A DNA stretch of 64,000 bases from Mycobacterium bohemicum DSM 44277 (GTDB lineage Bacteria; Actinomycetota; Actinomycetes; Mycobacteriales; Mycobacteriaceae): assembly GCF_001053185.1 (NCBI RefSeq), contig NZ_CSTD01000001.1:1358333-1422332 (forward strand), written 5' to 3'. Under the pieces are notes generated by a model. It ran no database searches and was not told the DNA's origin. It saw only the letters and a program-made list of their open reading frames with translations. The translations under genes were made by a program, and so were the position numbers. Shown here piece after piece: positions 1 through 9,200 of the stretch (positions are counted from its first letter, which is position 1; every line of letters begins with the position of its first letter).

Positions 1-1765
1 GGGTCTGGCCGATGTACTCGACGATGAAGTCGCCCGGGTAGTGCGCATCCTCCCCTCCGGGCCCGCCCGCGAACCACTCCGCGTTCTCGAACGGATAGTG
101 CACCTGGGCATATGGCATCGAACCGGAGTCGAACCACACGTCGAGCACGTCGGGGATGCGGCGCATCGTGGCGCGCCCGGTCGGGTCATCGGGGTTGGGC
201 CGGGTGAGCTCGTCGATGTAGGGCCGGTGCAGGTTGGTCGGCCGCACCCCGAAGTCGCGCTCCAGCTCGTCGAGGCTGCCGTAGACGTCGATGCGCGGGT
301 AGGCCGGATCGTCGGACTTCCATACCGGAATCGGCGTGCCCCAGTAGCGGTTTCGGGATATCGACCAGTCGCGGGCGCCCTGCAGCCACTTGCCGAACTG
401 GCCGTCTTTGACGTGTTCGGGATACCAGGTGATCTGCTGGTTGAGTTCGACCATGCGGTCGCGGAATTCGGTGACCCGCACAAACCACGATGACACCGCC
501 CGGTAGATCAGCGGGTTGCGGCACCGCCAGCAGTGCGGGTACGGGTGGTCGTAGGTCTCTTGACGCAGCAACACCGCGCCGTTGGCCGCTGCCGGGCCGG
601 TGCCGTTCTTCAGGTCGCGGATGATGTGCGGGTTGGCGTCGAACACGCGCTGGCCCTGGTAATCCGGGACGGTCGCGTCGAACCGGCCCTTGGCGTCGAC
701 GGGTGTGACCGGGACGATGCCGACCTTGTCGGTCGTCGCCATGTCGTCCTCGCCGTAGGCCGGCGCCATGTGCACGATCCCGGTGCCGTCGTCGGTGGTC
801 ACGAAGTCGCCCGGCAACACCTGAAATGCGTTGGCGGTATCCATGAAATACGGGAACGGCGGCAGGTATCGGATGCCCAGCAGGTCCGCCCCGCGATGGG
901 TGGCCAGGATCTCGGGGTTCTCACCCAATTCGCGCGCGTAGCCGGGCACGCGGGCCTCGGCAATCAGAAACCGGTGCTCACCGGCCCGTACCTGCACATA
1001 GGTCACGTCCGGGTTGACCGCGACGGCGAGGTTCGACGGCAGGGTCCACGGCGTTGTCGTCCACACCAGCAGGTAGGCCCCGTCGAGGTCGCCGCCGGTG
1101 ACCTTGAAGCCCACCGTCAGCGCCGGGTCCTGGCGGCTCTGGTAGACGTCGTCGTCCATCCGCAATTCGTGGTTGGACAGGGGGGTTTCGTCGCGCCAGC
1201 AGTAGGGCAGCACCCGGTAGCCCTCGTACGCCAGACCCTTCTCCCACAGTTGGCTGAACGCCCAGATCACCGACTCCATGTACGGCAGATCCAGGGTCTT
1301 GTAGTCGTTGTCGAAATCGACCCAGCGCGCCTGGCGGGTCACATACGCCTGCCATTCGTCGGTATAGCGCAGCACCGAGGCGCGACAGGCGTCGTTGAAC
1401 GCGGCGATCCCCATGTCGTCGATCTGGGATTTGTCCGTGATGCCCAGTTGCCGTTCGACTTCCAGTTCCGCGGGCAGACCGTGGGTGTCCCAGCCGAAAC
1501 GGCGCTCCACCTGGTAACCGCGCATGGTCCGGTACCGCGGGACGATGTCCTTGACGTAGCCGGTGAGCAGGTGCCCGTAGTGCGGCAGCCCGTTGGCGAA
1601 CGGCGGTCCGTCATAGAAGACGTATTCTTCGGCGCCGTCGCGGCGCGCCACGCTGGCCCGGAACGTGTCGTCGCGGGCCCAGTAGTCGAGCACCTCGAGC
1701 TCGAGGCTCGGGAAGTTCGGCGCGCCGCCGGCCAGCTTCGGGTAACCGGTGATCGAGTCGGTCAC
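1..1765 (-). CDS. ileS: isoleucyl-tRNA synthetase, 5' part (runs off left edge)
   Basis: Class Ia aminoacyl-tRNA synthetase that charges tRNA-Ile in the cytoplasm. The visible 588 codons give the N-terminal half. The protein begins [14 protein letters not shown] and contains the HIGH-type signature HYGH within [17 protein letters not shown]. It continues into the CP1 editing region and, at the window edge, the stretch ending [10 protein letters not shown] that precedes the distal catalytic region. The family is about 1040 residues long, so the C-terminal half with KMSKS lies outside. I chose the GTG at 1763-1765 because the N-terminus matches mycobacterial IleS and a CTAGGAG Shine-Dalgarno lies at 1778-1784. 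It is the downstream gene of a T-box leader. Every long ORF on the other strand here is a shadow. Confidence 0.97.
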   Translation of the reverse strand, partial: MTDSITGYPKLAGGAPNFPSLELEVLDYWARDDTFRASVARRDGAEEYVFYDGPPFANGLPHYGHLLTGYVKDIVPRYRTMRGYQVERRFGWDTHGLPAELEVERQLGITDKSQIDDMGIAAFNDACRASVLRYTDEWQAYVTRQARWVDFDNDYKTLDLPYMESVIWAFSQLWEKGLAYEGYRVLPYCWRDETPLSNHELRMDDDVYQSRQDPALTVGFKVTGGDLDGAYLLVWTTTPWTLPSNLAVAVNPDVTYVQVRAGEHRFLIAEARVPGYARELGENPEILATHRGADLLGIRYLPPFPYFMDTANAFQVLPGDFVTTDDGTGIVHMAPAYGEDDMATTDKVGIVPVTPVDAKGRFDATVPDYQGQRVFDANPHIIRDLKNGTGPAAANGAVLLRQETYDHPYPHCWRCRNPLIYRAVSSWFVRVTEFRDRMVELNQQITWYPEHVKDGQFGKWLQGARDWSISRNRYWGTPIPVWKSDDPAYPRIDVYGSLDELERDFGVRPTNLHRPYIDELTRPNPDDPTGRATMRRIPDVLDVWFDSGSMPYAQVHYPFENAEWFAGGPGGEDAHYPGDFIVEYIGQT

Positions 1766-1842
1766 GGTGTGCGTCGTCTCCTAGCGGCCAAAATGTCCCC
1801 AACTGCCCGAAATGCCATTGCCAGGGACGACGACGCGCTGGC

Positions 1843-1985
1843 TGCGCGAGCGCCGCGGTACCACCCCGCTTGCCGCGCTCACGCGTGGCCGCTCGATTGC
1901 GGCTGTGACGGGCCTACCCGTTCGGTTCTACTGGGCCGTTGCGGCCGTTCTTCCGAAAGCTCCCCGGTGATGGCCGGATCGACGC
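1843..1985 (-). promoter_or_regulatory. T-box riboswitch of ileS (translational, actinobacterial type)
   Basis: Reading the minus strand, the leader carries the T-box consensus GGGGTGGTACCGCGG at 1867-1853, which pairs with the tRNA acceptor end. Upstream, an ultrashort stem (CCGG around CCATCA) exposes an ATC isoleucine codon at 1971-1969 as specifier, followed by a GGGGAGC segment and further stems. Actinobacterial ileS genes are known to carry this ultrashort-Stem-I T-box, which controls ribosome access rather than termination. That fits the CTAGGAG Shine-Dalgarno 60-65 nt after the T-box. Motif and context are seen directly. The exact stem boundaries and the translational mode are inferred from the family. 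Confidence 0.85.
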
Positions 1986-2049
1986 CGATGGGTCGATTCT
2001 ACGGAATGCCGCAAATCCGGCGTCACCCGCTCGGGGCCCAGGACAGGCC

Positions 2050-2106
2050 GCTCCAAGGGGCCACCTGGCCTCAGGTCACGCCTGTGGCCGGGTAGCCCCT
2101 TGGAGC
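2050..2106. repeat. 12-bp perfect inverted repeat between the Rv1535-like ORF and the ileS T-box
   Basis: GCTCCAAGGGGC at 2050-2061 is exactly mirrored by GCCCCTTGGAGC at 2095-2106. The 33-nt interior also folds (GGCCAC/GTGGCC and ACCTG/CAGGT), giving one long branched hairpin. It starts 34 bp after the stop of the small ORF and lies just upstream of the T-box. It may terminate the small-ORF transcript, although there is no T-run. It could instead be a copy of a dispersed palindrome. The remainder of the 1766-2139 gap is the T-box and ileS leader. Confidence 0.5.
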
Positions 2107-2139
2107 AGCGCTCGCTCGCCGTTCATCGACCGAACGGTT

Positions 2140-2373
2140 TCAGGCCTGCACTTCGAGCACGCCGACCCGCCACAGCGCCGCGTACACGTGGCGCAGCGGG
2201 ACGCTCAGCAGGCGGGTGGCGCCCTCCACCAGCGGGTCACCGGCGAAAATGGGCTGCTTGATGGCCGGGCGGCCGGCCTTCTCGGGTGCCTGAACCCGGT
2301 CGGTGTCGCGGACCACCCTCAGCGGGCGGACGGGCGCGACGGGTGTTACGTCGTCGTAGAAAGCTGCGGTCAT
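2140..2373 (-). CDS. small conserved hypothetical protein (Rv1535-like position)
   Basis: A 77-residue protein of unknown function. It has no signal peptide, membrane segment or recognisable domain. The sequence is rich in Val, Arg and Pro with a weakly amphipathic C-terminus. The ATG at 2371-2373 is supported by a perfect AGGAGG at 2379-2384 with a 5-nt spacer, the best Shine-Dalgarno in this part of the window. It lies directly upstream of ileS and downstream of an M-box, the same arrangement as Rv1535, one of the two M-box-controlled loci I know in M. tuberculosis. The Rv1535 assignment therefore rests on position and riboswitch, not on recalled sequence identity. A role in Mg2+ homeostasis is inference only. 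Confidence 0.7.
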   Translation of the reverse strand: MTAAFYDDVTPVAPVRPLRVVRDTDRVQAPEKAGRPAIKQPIFAGDPLVEGATRLLSVPLRHVYAALWRVGVLEVQA

Positions 2374-2507
2374 GATCGCCTCCTGGGCGGGTTTCGAACG
2401 AGGACTATCAGCAACTGACGTGTCCCGTCCCGGGGAGGTTCCGATCCTCCGGAACGCTTCGCCGCCGGGCGACGAGGCGTTTCGACGATTCTTGCCGTTT
2501 GGACGAC

Positions 2508-2585
2508 TTACAGTGCGTCGCGCCGGGGAACGGATCGGGACGAAACGTAGTTCGGACTTCGATCCGGACTATCGCTGGAACTCAC
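2508..2585 (-). CDS. putative 25-codon leader ORF between M-box and the small ORF
   Basis: On the minus strand an AGGAGG at 2601-2596 is followed 10 nt later by GTG (2585-2583) and 25 sense codons ending in TAA at 2510-2508. The peptide is Ser/Pro/Arg-rich (starts MSSSDSPDRSPNY, ends RRDAL). It lies about 90 nt after the M-box and 134 nt before the next gene, in a 300-nt leader that otherwise holds only a small GGAGG/CCTCC hairpin (2434-2450). A translated leader would fit control of Rho access, or translational coupling, downstream of the riboswitch. That role is inferred. The coding potential rests on the Shine-Dalgarno alone, and the peptide could be spurious. Confidence 0.4.
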   Translation of the reverse strand: MSSSDSPDRSPNYVSSRSVPRRDAL

Positions 2586-2677
2586 GTGTCCCTCACCTCC
2601 TCACGGCCACGACGCATGCGGTGTGCACGCGTCTACGCGCAGCGGAGAAGCAGAAACCCGACGAATGCCGGACATCC

Positions 2678-2841
2678 GCACCCCTCTCGTCAGAGCTTTG
2701 ACACCACACGACGTGTCCGCTGTTCCGGAAGCCACCTGGGCTCAACCCTTAAGCCGGGAGGAGCTGTCCTGACCCGGGGCGTCTTTCGACGTTCGGGGTC
2801 AGTGGCCTGTATTCGTGTGGACGCCTCACCTAACGAGGTGC
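2678..2841 (-). promoter_or_regulatory. M-box (ykoK) Mg2+ riboswitch
   Basis: The minus strand reads GTTAGGTGAGGC at 2833-2822, then ACAGGCCACTG, the GTCGAAAGAC hairpin and a later CAAAGCTCTGACGAG. These are the conserved blocks of the M-box in the right order. The outer P1 helix is formed by GCACCTCGTTAG (2841-2830) with CTGACGAGAGGGGTGC (2693-2678). M-boxes fold around several Mg2+ ions and switch off downstream expression when Mg2+ is ample. In mycobacteria one precedes Rv1535. There is no obvious intrinsic terminator afterwards, so control could be Rho-dependent or translational (inference). The small ORF at 2140-2373, and perhaps ileS by read-through, would be the target. Confidence 0.92.
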
Positions 2842-2851
2842 TACCGGACCG

Positions 2852-2880
2852 ATCATGCAGGACGCACCTGGGACGGTCAA
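2852..2880 (-). promoter_or_regulatory. SigA-type promoter of the M-box transcript
   Basis: TTGACC (2880-2875), a 17-nt spacer and CATGAT (2857-2852) point leftwards. They would start RNA a few bases before the M-box P1 helix. Spacing and position are exactly those expected for a housekeeping promoter. Confidence 0.6.
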
Positions 2881-2926
2881 ATTCCCGGGCCGGTGTTTGG
2901 CAATCTTTACGAATTCGTTCAGGAAA

Positions 2927-3571
2927 TCAGTCGGCGACTCTGGGGCGCAGCCCGTCGAGGACCAAGGCGACCACGAAGTCGGCAACCTGGGCGGCGGTGA
3001 CGTCGTCGTCGGTGTCCAGCCGCCGATGCGCCAGCTGACCCACCAGCGCGGCCAGCGTGTACCCCACCATCCGGGGCGGGGCGGCCACCACCTCGCCGCG
3101 CTCTTGGGCTGCGACGACGAAGGTTTCGATGTCGTCGACGAACCGCTCGTAGATGCCGCCCAGGTGCCTTTCGAATCGCTCGCCCAGCGCAGACGGGTCG
3201 CGCAGCAGCAGCTTGACGGTGGCCTTGTCGGCCTCGAAGAACTCCAGCGTCGCCCGCACCGCTGCGCGCAGCAGGCCGCGAAGCGCCCGGTGGGGTCCGG
3301 CCCCGTCCGGCCCCGACACCGCGGCGCCGATGTGGCTTCGCAGGGCGGCCTCCTCGACCGCCATCAACGCGTCGAAGAGCTCGTCCTTGGACTCGAAGTA
3401 CCAATAGACCGAGCCATAGGACAGGCCGGCCTGCTTGGCGATGTCGGCGATCGTCGTGTCGTGAAAACCCTTGCGCGCAAACACTCTTTTCGCCGCGGCC
3501 ATGATCTGGTCGCGCCGCTGCGTCTTGTCCTGCGCACTGACCGCGCGGCGTCTGCGCGTGCCGGTGCTCAC
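2927..3571 (-). CDS. TetR/AcrR-family transcriptional regulator (Rv1534-like)
   Basis: A 214-residue DNA-binding repressor. The N-terminal helix-turn-helix is classical: an AAAKRVFARKGFHDTT helix, then IADIAKQAGLSYGSVYWYF at about residues 40-58. The C-terminal ligand domain is variable, with an FEADKATVKLLL segment typical of regulators near fatty-acid or flavin enzymes. The GTG start at 3571-3569 overlaps the stop of the upstream monooxygenase in a GTGA arrangement, so the two are translationally coupled. The longer open frame upstream is antisense-like and lacks a Shine-Dalgarno. The likely operator is the palindrome at 4714-4731 in front of its partner gene, implying autoregulation of the operon. 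The ligand is unknown. Confidence 0.88.
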   Translation of the reverse strand: MSTGTRRRRAVSAQDKTQRRDQIMAAAKRVFARKGFHDTTIADIAKQAGLSYGSVYWYFESKDELFDALMAVEEAALRSHIGAAVSGPDGAGPHRALRGLLRAAVRATLEFFEADKATVKLLLRDPSALGERFERHLGGIYERFVDDIETFVVAAQERGEVVAAPPRMVGYTLAALVGQLAHRRLDTDDDVTAAQVADFVVALVLDGLRPRVAD

Positions 3572-4692
3572 CTCTCGACCAGGCCGTCGAGCTTCGCGAT
3601 CGTGTCGATGAACTCCTCGACCATGTCGAGGACCACGGCGCGCGTGGGACGCACCCGGTTGAGCGAGCCGACGACCTGCCCGACGAAGTAGGTGGCCAGC
3701 TCGCGCGCCTTGCCTCCCTGCTGCGCGGCGGCCTGGTTGATCCGCACCTGCGGCTCGCCGACCAGAGCGCTCTGCAGCGGCATACCCAGGGGATCGGGGC
3801 TGTCCGGCCGCTCCCATTCGTCGGTCCAGGCGGTGCGCAGCATCCGGGCCGGCTTACCGGTCATCGATCGCGACCGTACGGTGTCCGACGAGCTGGCGGC
3901 CAGGAACTTTTCCTTTACCGCGGGCACCGTTTCGGCTTCTTCGGTGGTCAGCCACACCGACCCGCACCACACGCCCTCGGCGCCCAGGGCCAGGGCGGCG
4001 GCGATCTGGCGACCGCGGGCGATCCCACCGGCGGCCAGCACCGGGACCGGCGCGACGGCGTCGACCACCTCGGGGACCAGCACCATGGTCGCCACATCGC
4101 CGGTGTGGCCGCCGGCCTCGGTGCCCTGCGCGACGATCAGGTCGACGCCGGCGGCCGCATGGCGCTGCGCGTGGCGCGTGCTGCCGGCCAGGGCGGCCAC
4201 CAGTACGCCGTGGTCGTGCGCGCGATCGACAAGGTCGGCCGGTGGCGGGCCCAGGGCGCTCGCTATCAACCGAATGTCGTGCGCGAAGGCCACTTCCAGC
4301 AATGGTTCGTAGCCCTTGGGCGAGATGTTGAGCCCGCCCGACGACCCGCGCGGCGGCTCCGCGGGCGCGGTGATGCCATAGCGGGCCAGCAGGTCCTCGA
4401 CGAACGCGCGGTGCTCCTCGGGCAGCAGCTCGCGGGCCTGCTTGTTGTCGATCCCGCCCTGCTCGGCGCCGACGTACTTGGGCGGCAACAGCAGGTCGAC
4501 CCCGAACGGCTTGCCGCCGGTCTGCTCCTCGATCCAGGTCAGTTCACTCTCCAGCCGCTTCGGGCTGTGCGCGACGGCGCCCAGGACTCCGAATCCACCC
4601 GCGTTGGTCACCGCCGCGACCACGTCGCGGCAGTGGCTGAACGCGCAGATGGGGAACTCGACACCAAGCATCTCGGCGATACGGGTACGCAT
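3568..4692 (-). CDS. nitronate monooxygenase / 2-nitropropane dioxygenase family (Rv1533-like)
   Basis: A 374-residue FMN-dependent TIM-barrel protein. It begins MRTRIAEMLGVEFPI, has the early glycine loop AGGFGVLGA, and carries AQGTEAGGHTG near the middle, which holds the family's catalytic histidine and phosphate-binding glycines. A second glycine region, VLAAGGIARGRQIAAAL, binds FMN phosphate. The family oxidises alkyl nitronates or related reduced carbons. The physiological substrate here is unknown. The start was set at the ATG of MRTRIAEM (4692) by homology. An upstream in-frame ATG at 4728 falls inside the probable operator, and there is no strong Shine-Dalgarno, so the mRNA may be nearly leaderless. 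It is the first gene of a two-gene operon with the TetR gene. Confidence 0.88.
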   Translation of the reverse strand: MRTRIAEMLGVEFPICAFSHCRDVVAAVTNAGGFGVLGAVAHSPKRLESELTWIEEQTGGKPFGVDLLLPPKYVGAEQGGIDNKQARELLPEEHRAFVEDLLARYGITAPAEPPRGSSGGLNISPKGYEPLLEVAFAHDIRLIASALGPPPADLVDRAHDHGVLVAALAGSTRHAQRHAAAGVDLIVAQGTEAGGHTGDVATMVLVPEVVDAVAPVPVLAAGGIARGRQIAAALALGAEGVWCGSVWLTTEEAETVPAVKEKFLAASSSDTVRSRSMTGKPARMLRTAWTDEWERPDSPDPLGMPLQSALVGEPQVRINQAAAQQGGKARELATYFVGQVVGSLNRVRPTRAVVLDMVEEFIDTIAKLDGLVER

Positions 4693-4713
4693 TGCGACGA
4701 CGCTAGGAGTTAC

Positions 4714-4731
4714 TGATTGATAAGTCAATCA
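4714..4731. promoter_or_regulatory. palindromic operator, probably for the adjacent TetR regulator
   Basis: TGATTGA-TAAG-TCAATCA is a perfect 7-bp inverted repeat with a 4-bp centre. It lies 22 bp before the monooxygenase start and overlaps a TTGACT that could serve as its -35 box. Size and symmetry fit a TetR dimer site. The regulator assignment is inferred from adjacency. Confidence 0.65.
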
Positions 4732-4740
4732 ACTGGACGG

Positions 4741-5334
4741 CTACAAGGTGGGCGGAGCCTCCGGCGCGCTACCGTCCGGCGGCCAGCTCGACACCCCTTC
4801 CTCCAGGGGGACCTCGAGGCTCCGCAGCATCGAGGCGACCATCCGCCACGCGCCGATGGCTGCGACCAGTTCAACCAGAACCGTTGCGTCGCCGCGCAAT
4901 TCGCGTTCGCAGGCGACCCAGCTCGCCCGGCTGATCGCGCCGTCACGCACCACGTCGTCGGTGGCCGCCAGGACGGCGCGCTCGGCGGGCCCGAACCCCT
5001 CGTGCGACTGCCAGTCCCGCACGCCGAGCAGATCGTCGGGCGTTACGCCCAGCCCCGATGCCACCCGCCAGTGCTGGGTCCACTCGTACTCGCTGGCGGT
5101 CAGCCACCCGATCCGCATGATCACCAGTTCCCGCAGCCTCGGGTCCAGCGCGCCGTGCCAGAGCATGGTGGCGAGCAGATCGTTGATGGCCCGCGCGAGC
5201 GCCGGATGGTGCAAGAGGACCTGGAAGATGCTGAGTTCGGCCATGTAGTCGGGAACCGCGGCCTCGTCGGCGGCAGCCTTGGCCTCGTCGACCGGCAGGA
5301 GCGGTATGCGGGGCGTGGACTTCGGCCGGGACAT
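4741..5334 (-). CDS. carboxymuconolactone decarboxylase-like (AhpD-fold) protein (Rv1531-like)
   Basis: A 197-residue all-helical protein of the CMD/AhpD fold. The core is RLRELVIMRIGWLTASEYEWTQH-type. It keeps the EYEW..H pattern but has no CxxC pair, so a peroxidase-type AhpD reaction is unlikely. A decarboxylase/hydrolase-like or undefined role is more probable. The start is the ATG of MSRPKSTPRIPLL at 5334, with GGAG about 9 nt upstream. The open frame extends further but without homology. It is on the same strand as the monooxygenase/TetR pair and 48 bp before it, with the palindrome in between, so it may belong to the same regulon. Function unknown. Confidence 0.8.
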   Translation of the reverse strand: MSRPKSTPRIPLLPVDEAKAAADEAAVPDYMAELSIFQVLLHHPALARAINDLLATMLWHGALDPRLRELVIMRIGWLTASEYEWTQHWRVASGLGVTPDDLLGVRDWQSHEGFGPAERAVLAATDDVVRDGAISRASWVACERELRGDATVLVELVAAIGAWRMVASMLRSLEVPLEEGVSSWPPDGSAPEAPPTL

Positions 5335-5667
5335 CGCGAACACTCCGTCTGCTGGCGGGACACCTGCGCGTGCACCGGTAATGGTAGCCAGCGACGCTTC
5401 GGCGGCGTTCGATCCCAGACGTCCCAGTTCGACGCGGTCGCCACCCTGGCCGGCGCGGTTCCCCGCCCGCTCCGCGGTGCCGGCGCCGCGCACCCATGAG
5501 CCTCCGGGGCCGATCGGGCGGGGTCGGCAGATCCCGATCGTAAGAAATTATTCGTTTTCACACGCGGTCAGGTAATGGCCTCTAACATAGGCGCGATCGG
5601 GCATCGACGATGCAACGATTTGGCGCGGGTAATTGGACATAGCCTGGCCTTTACGGGCTTAGGGTTA

Positions 5668-5689
5668 TTTGTTGCGCCTTTGTTGCGCC
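5668..5689. repeat. 11-bp tandem direct repeat TTTGTTGCGCC x2
   Basis: Two exact copies of TTTGTTGCGCC stand head to tail with a one-helical-turn period, as for regulators that bind as tandem dimers. A related pair (GTTATTGCGCC preceded by GCAATTGCGCT) lies at 35515-35536 in front of the sugar operon. Shared control is inference. Confidence 0.5.
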
Positions 5690-5957
5690 AAGCTTCCCGA
5701 CGTTCGCGAGCAACGGTGTGCTGCGGCGGCGGGGGCTCCTGTTACATGCGTCACCGCGGCGCGTGCCGACGGCCGCTGGATGGGGTCCCTCTTTACCGGC
5801 ACCCCGGTGACGAAAAGCTCCGCGGGATTCGAAAGTCGCGGACACCTTTGGCGCACAACACCTCCGGCTGTGGCCATAACGGCAGCGTAACGGGCCAATC
5901 ACGGTCCGAACTCTCTTGATTGACGGATCGGCAACACCCGCAGGGTGGGCACCCGAG

Positions 5958-5973
5958 TGTGACCTCGATCACG
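5958..5973. promoter_or_regulatory. CRP/Cmr-type cAMP receptor site upstream of pks5
   Basis: TGTGA-CCTCGA-TCACG matches the mycobacterial CRP consensus TGTGA-N6-TCACA with one mismatch. It sits 255 bp before the pks5 start, a plausible activator position if the promoter is near 6000-6060. Confidence 0.55.
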
Positions 5974-6227
5974 CAGGGGGCGCCTTTGGGCCGTGTTAAT
6001 TTTTTGTACGAACGCCCGATTTTTCCACGGACGCCGAGCTAAGCCGCTACGCTCCAGATCGCGTCAGCTTCTTACAGTTCGTTCGACATGGGGGTCGGTG
6101 GGTTTTTCGCGCGGGGTGACGCACTTCGCAGTTCGCACAGAAAAACTCAGCGATATTTCTCGAAGCCCTGATAAGAGCGTGCAGCAGTGATAGGAACTTG
6201 GGGATAGGCAAGGAGAGGTGAAGGAAC

Positions 6228-9200
6228 GTGGATAGGGCAGGCAAGACTCCGGTTGCTGTCATCGGGATGGCATGCCGGCTGCCGGGGGGCATCAACTCCC
6301 CTGACCTCTTTTGGGAAGCGTTGCTGCGGGGGGACGACTTTGTCAAGGAGATCCCCGGCGACCGCTGGGACGTCGACTACTACTACGACCCCGAGCCTGG
6401 CGTGCCCGGGCGGTCCGTGTGCAAGTGGGGCTCGTTCCTGAACGACGTCGGCGACTTCGATCCAGAGTTCTTCGGTATCACCGAAAAAGAAGCCACCGCG
6501 ATGGACCCCCAGCACCGGCTGCTGATGGAAACCGCCTGGGAGGCCATGGAACACGCCGGTCTCACCAAGGACACCATCGCCAAGCAGACCGGCGTCTTCG
6601 TCGGATTGAATTACGGCGACTACCAATTCGTGCACATTGCCACCGACGCCTTCGACGGGCCCTACGGCAACCCCGGCACGATCTCCTGCATGGCGTCCGG
6701 ACGGATCGCCTACGCGCTCGGGCTGCACGGCCCCGCCTCCACCGTCGACACCGCCTGCTCTTCGGGCCTGTACGCCATCCACCAGGCCTGCCTCAGCCTC
6801 AACGACGGCGAGAGCGAGCTCGCGTTCGCCGGCGGCGTGAACGTGATGATGGAGCCGCGCAGGTCGGCGTCCGCGTCGGCGGGCGGCATGCTGTCGGGCA
6901 CGGGGCACTGCCACGCGTTCGACATCAAGGCCGACGGCTTCGTCTCCGGCGAGGGTTGCGTGGTGCTGCTGCTCAAGCGCCTGCCGGACGCGCAGCGCGA
7001 CGGCGACCGGATCCTGGGTGTGATCCGTGCCACGGCCGCCAACCAGGACGGCCACACCATGAACATCGCGATGCCCTCGGGCGAGGCGCAGGCGGCGGTC
7101 TACCGTGCGGCGCTGGCCGAGGCCGGCGTCGACGCCGCGACGGTCGGCATGGTCGAGGCGCACGGCACGGGAACCCCGGTCGGTGACCCGATCGAATTCT
7201 CAAGCCTCGCCGAGGTATACGGCATCGGTAACCCGTGCGTGCTCGGGGCTTCGAAGACGAACTTCGGACACCTCCAGGCGGCCGCGGGTGCGCTGGGGAT
7301 GATGAAAGCGGTGCTGTCGGTCCAGCACGGTGTCGTGCCCAAGAACCTGCACTTCGAGGCCCTGCCCGAGGAAATGGCCCGCATCGAGAGCGGGCTCTTC
7401 GTTCCGGAGGAGACCACGCGTTGGCCGCTGGCCGGCGGACAGCCCCGCCGCGCGGCCGTGTCGGCCTACGGCATCTCCGGAACCAACGTGCACGCCATCG
7501 TGGAGCAGGCCCCAGAACCCCTGTCCCGCAACGGCGCCGCCATCCTGTCCAGCCACGGCGACACCATGCTGTTCCCGCTGTCGTCGTCGTCGGCCGAAGG
7601 CCTGCAGGCGACCGCCGAGCGGCTTGCCGACTGGGTCGAGGCCCGGGGATCGAAGCTGGCTGCGCCGGACCTGGCCTACACGCTGGCGCGCCGGCGCGGA
7701 CACCGCTCAGTGCGGACGGCCGTACTGGCCGGCAACAACGCCGAACTGATAGCGGCGCTGCGGGAGGTCGCCAACGGCGACGCCATCTACTCCGAAGTCG
7801 TCGGTCAGGAGGAACGGGGCCCGGTCTGGGTGTTCTCCGGCCAGGGATCGCAGTGGGCCGGTATGGGCGCGGACCTGCTGGCCAACGAGCCGGCGTTCGC
7901 GGCGACCATCGCCGAGTTGGAGCCGCTGATCGCAAGCGAATCCGGTTTCTCGGTGACCGAGGCGCTGACCGCTCCCGAGAAGGTGAGCGGCATCGACCGG
8001 GTGCAGCCGACCATCTTCGCCATGCAGGTGGCGCTCGCCGCCACGATGAAGTCCTACGGCGTCGAGCCCGGCGCCGTGATCGGCCACTCGATGGGCGAGT
8101 CCGCGGCCGCGGTGGTCGCGGGGGCGCTTTCGCTCGAAGACGGGGTGCGTGTCATCTGCCGGCGCTCGAAGCTGATGACCAAGATCTCCGGGTCCGGGGC
8201 GATGGCCTCGGTGGAACTGCCTGCCCAGCAGGTGCTTTCGGAGCTGATGGCGCGCGGCGTCGATGACGCGGTGGTGGCGGTGGTGGCCTCCCCGCAGTCC
8301 ACCGTGATCGGCGGCGCCACCGAGACGGTCCGCGAGCTGGTCGCGGCGTGGGAGCAGCGCGAGATCATGGCCCGGGAGGTGGCCGTCGACGTGGCGTCGC
8401 ACTCGCCCCAGGTCGACCCGATCCTCGACGAGCTGTATGACGTCCTTGCCGAGATCGAGCCGCTGACCCCGGAGATCCCGTACTACTCGGCCACCTCCTT
8501 CGACCCGCGCGAAGAGCCGTACTGCGACGCCAACTACTGGGTCGACAACCTGCGCCACACGGTTCGCTTCTCGGCGGCCGTGCAGGCGGCCCTGGAGGAC
8601 GGGTACCGGGTGTTCGGCGAGCTGGCACCCCACCCGCTGCTGACCCACGCCGTCGACCAGACGGCCCGGAGCCTGGACATGACGGTGGCTGCGCTGGCCG
8701 CCATGCGGCGCGAGCAGCCGCTGCCCAACGGGATGCGCGGCCTGCTCGGCGACCTGTTCTCCACCGGTGCCACGGTCGACTTCTCCGTGCTCTACCCGCA
8801 CGGGCACCTTGTCGACGCTCCTCTGCCGGCGTGGACGCACCGGACCTTGCTGCTGAGCCGCGAGGGCCACAGCTCGGGCGCGCTGCGCTCCAGCGTTGCC
8901 GTGCACCCGCTGATGGGTCAGCACGTGCGCCTGCCCGAGGAGCCCGAACGCCACGTGTGGCAGGCCGATATCGGCACCGCGACGCTGCCCTGGCTGGGCG
9001 ACCACCAGGTGCACGGCACCGCGACGCTGCCGGGAGCGGCCTACTGCGAGATGGCGCTGGCCGCGGCCCGCACCGTCTTCGGTGACGCCTCCACCGTCCG
9101 CGACGTCCGGTTCGAGCAGATGCTCCTGCTGGACGACGAGACCCAGATCAGCCTCACCGCCACCGCCGAGGTGCCCGGCACCCTCACGTTCGTCGTGGAG

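Larger units (their letters stand above)
5335..6227. other. 893-bp non-coding regulatory gap upstream of pks5
   Basis: Divergent intergenic region between the CMD-like gene and the polyketide synthase. Base composition is visibly less GC-rich than its surroundings, with A/T tracts such as TTAATTTTTTGT near 5996. Open frames inside are short and lack codon bias or Shine-Dalgarno sites, so I call none of them. It contains an 11-bp tandem repeat (5668-5689) and a CRP-like site (5958-5973). The pks5 start is preceded by AAGGAGAGGTGAAGGAAC. Confidence 0.6.

Noticed and set aside
4714..4728. ATG at 4728 as start of the nitronate monooxygenase
   Set aside because: It lies inside the palindromic operator, and the extra 12 residues do not match the family N-terminus.
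5575..5919. 114-codon frame in the pks5 upstream gap
   Set aside because: No Shine-Dalgarno, no homology I can recognise, and base composition by codon position unlike genes of this genome.
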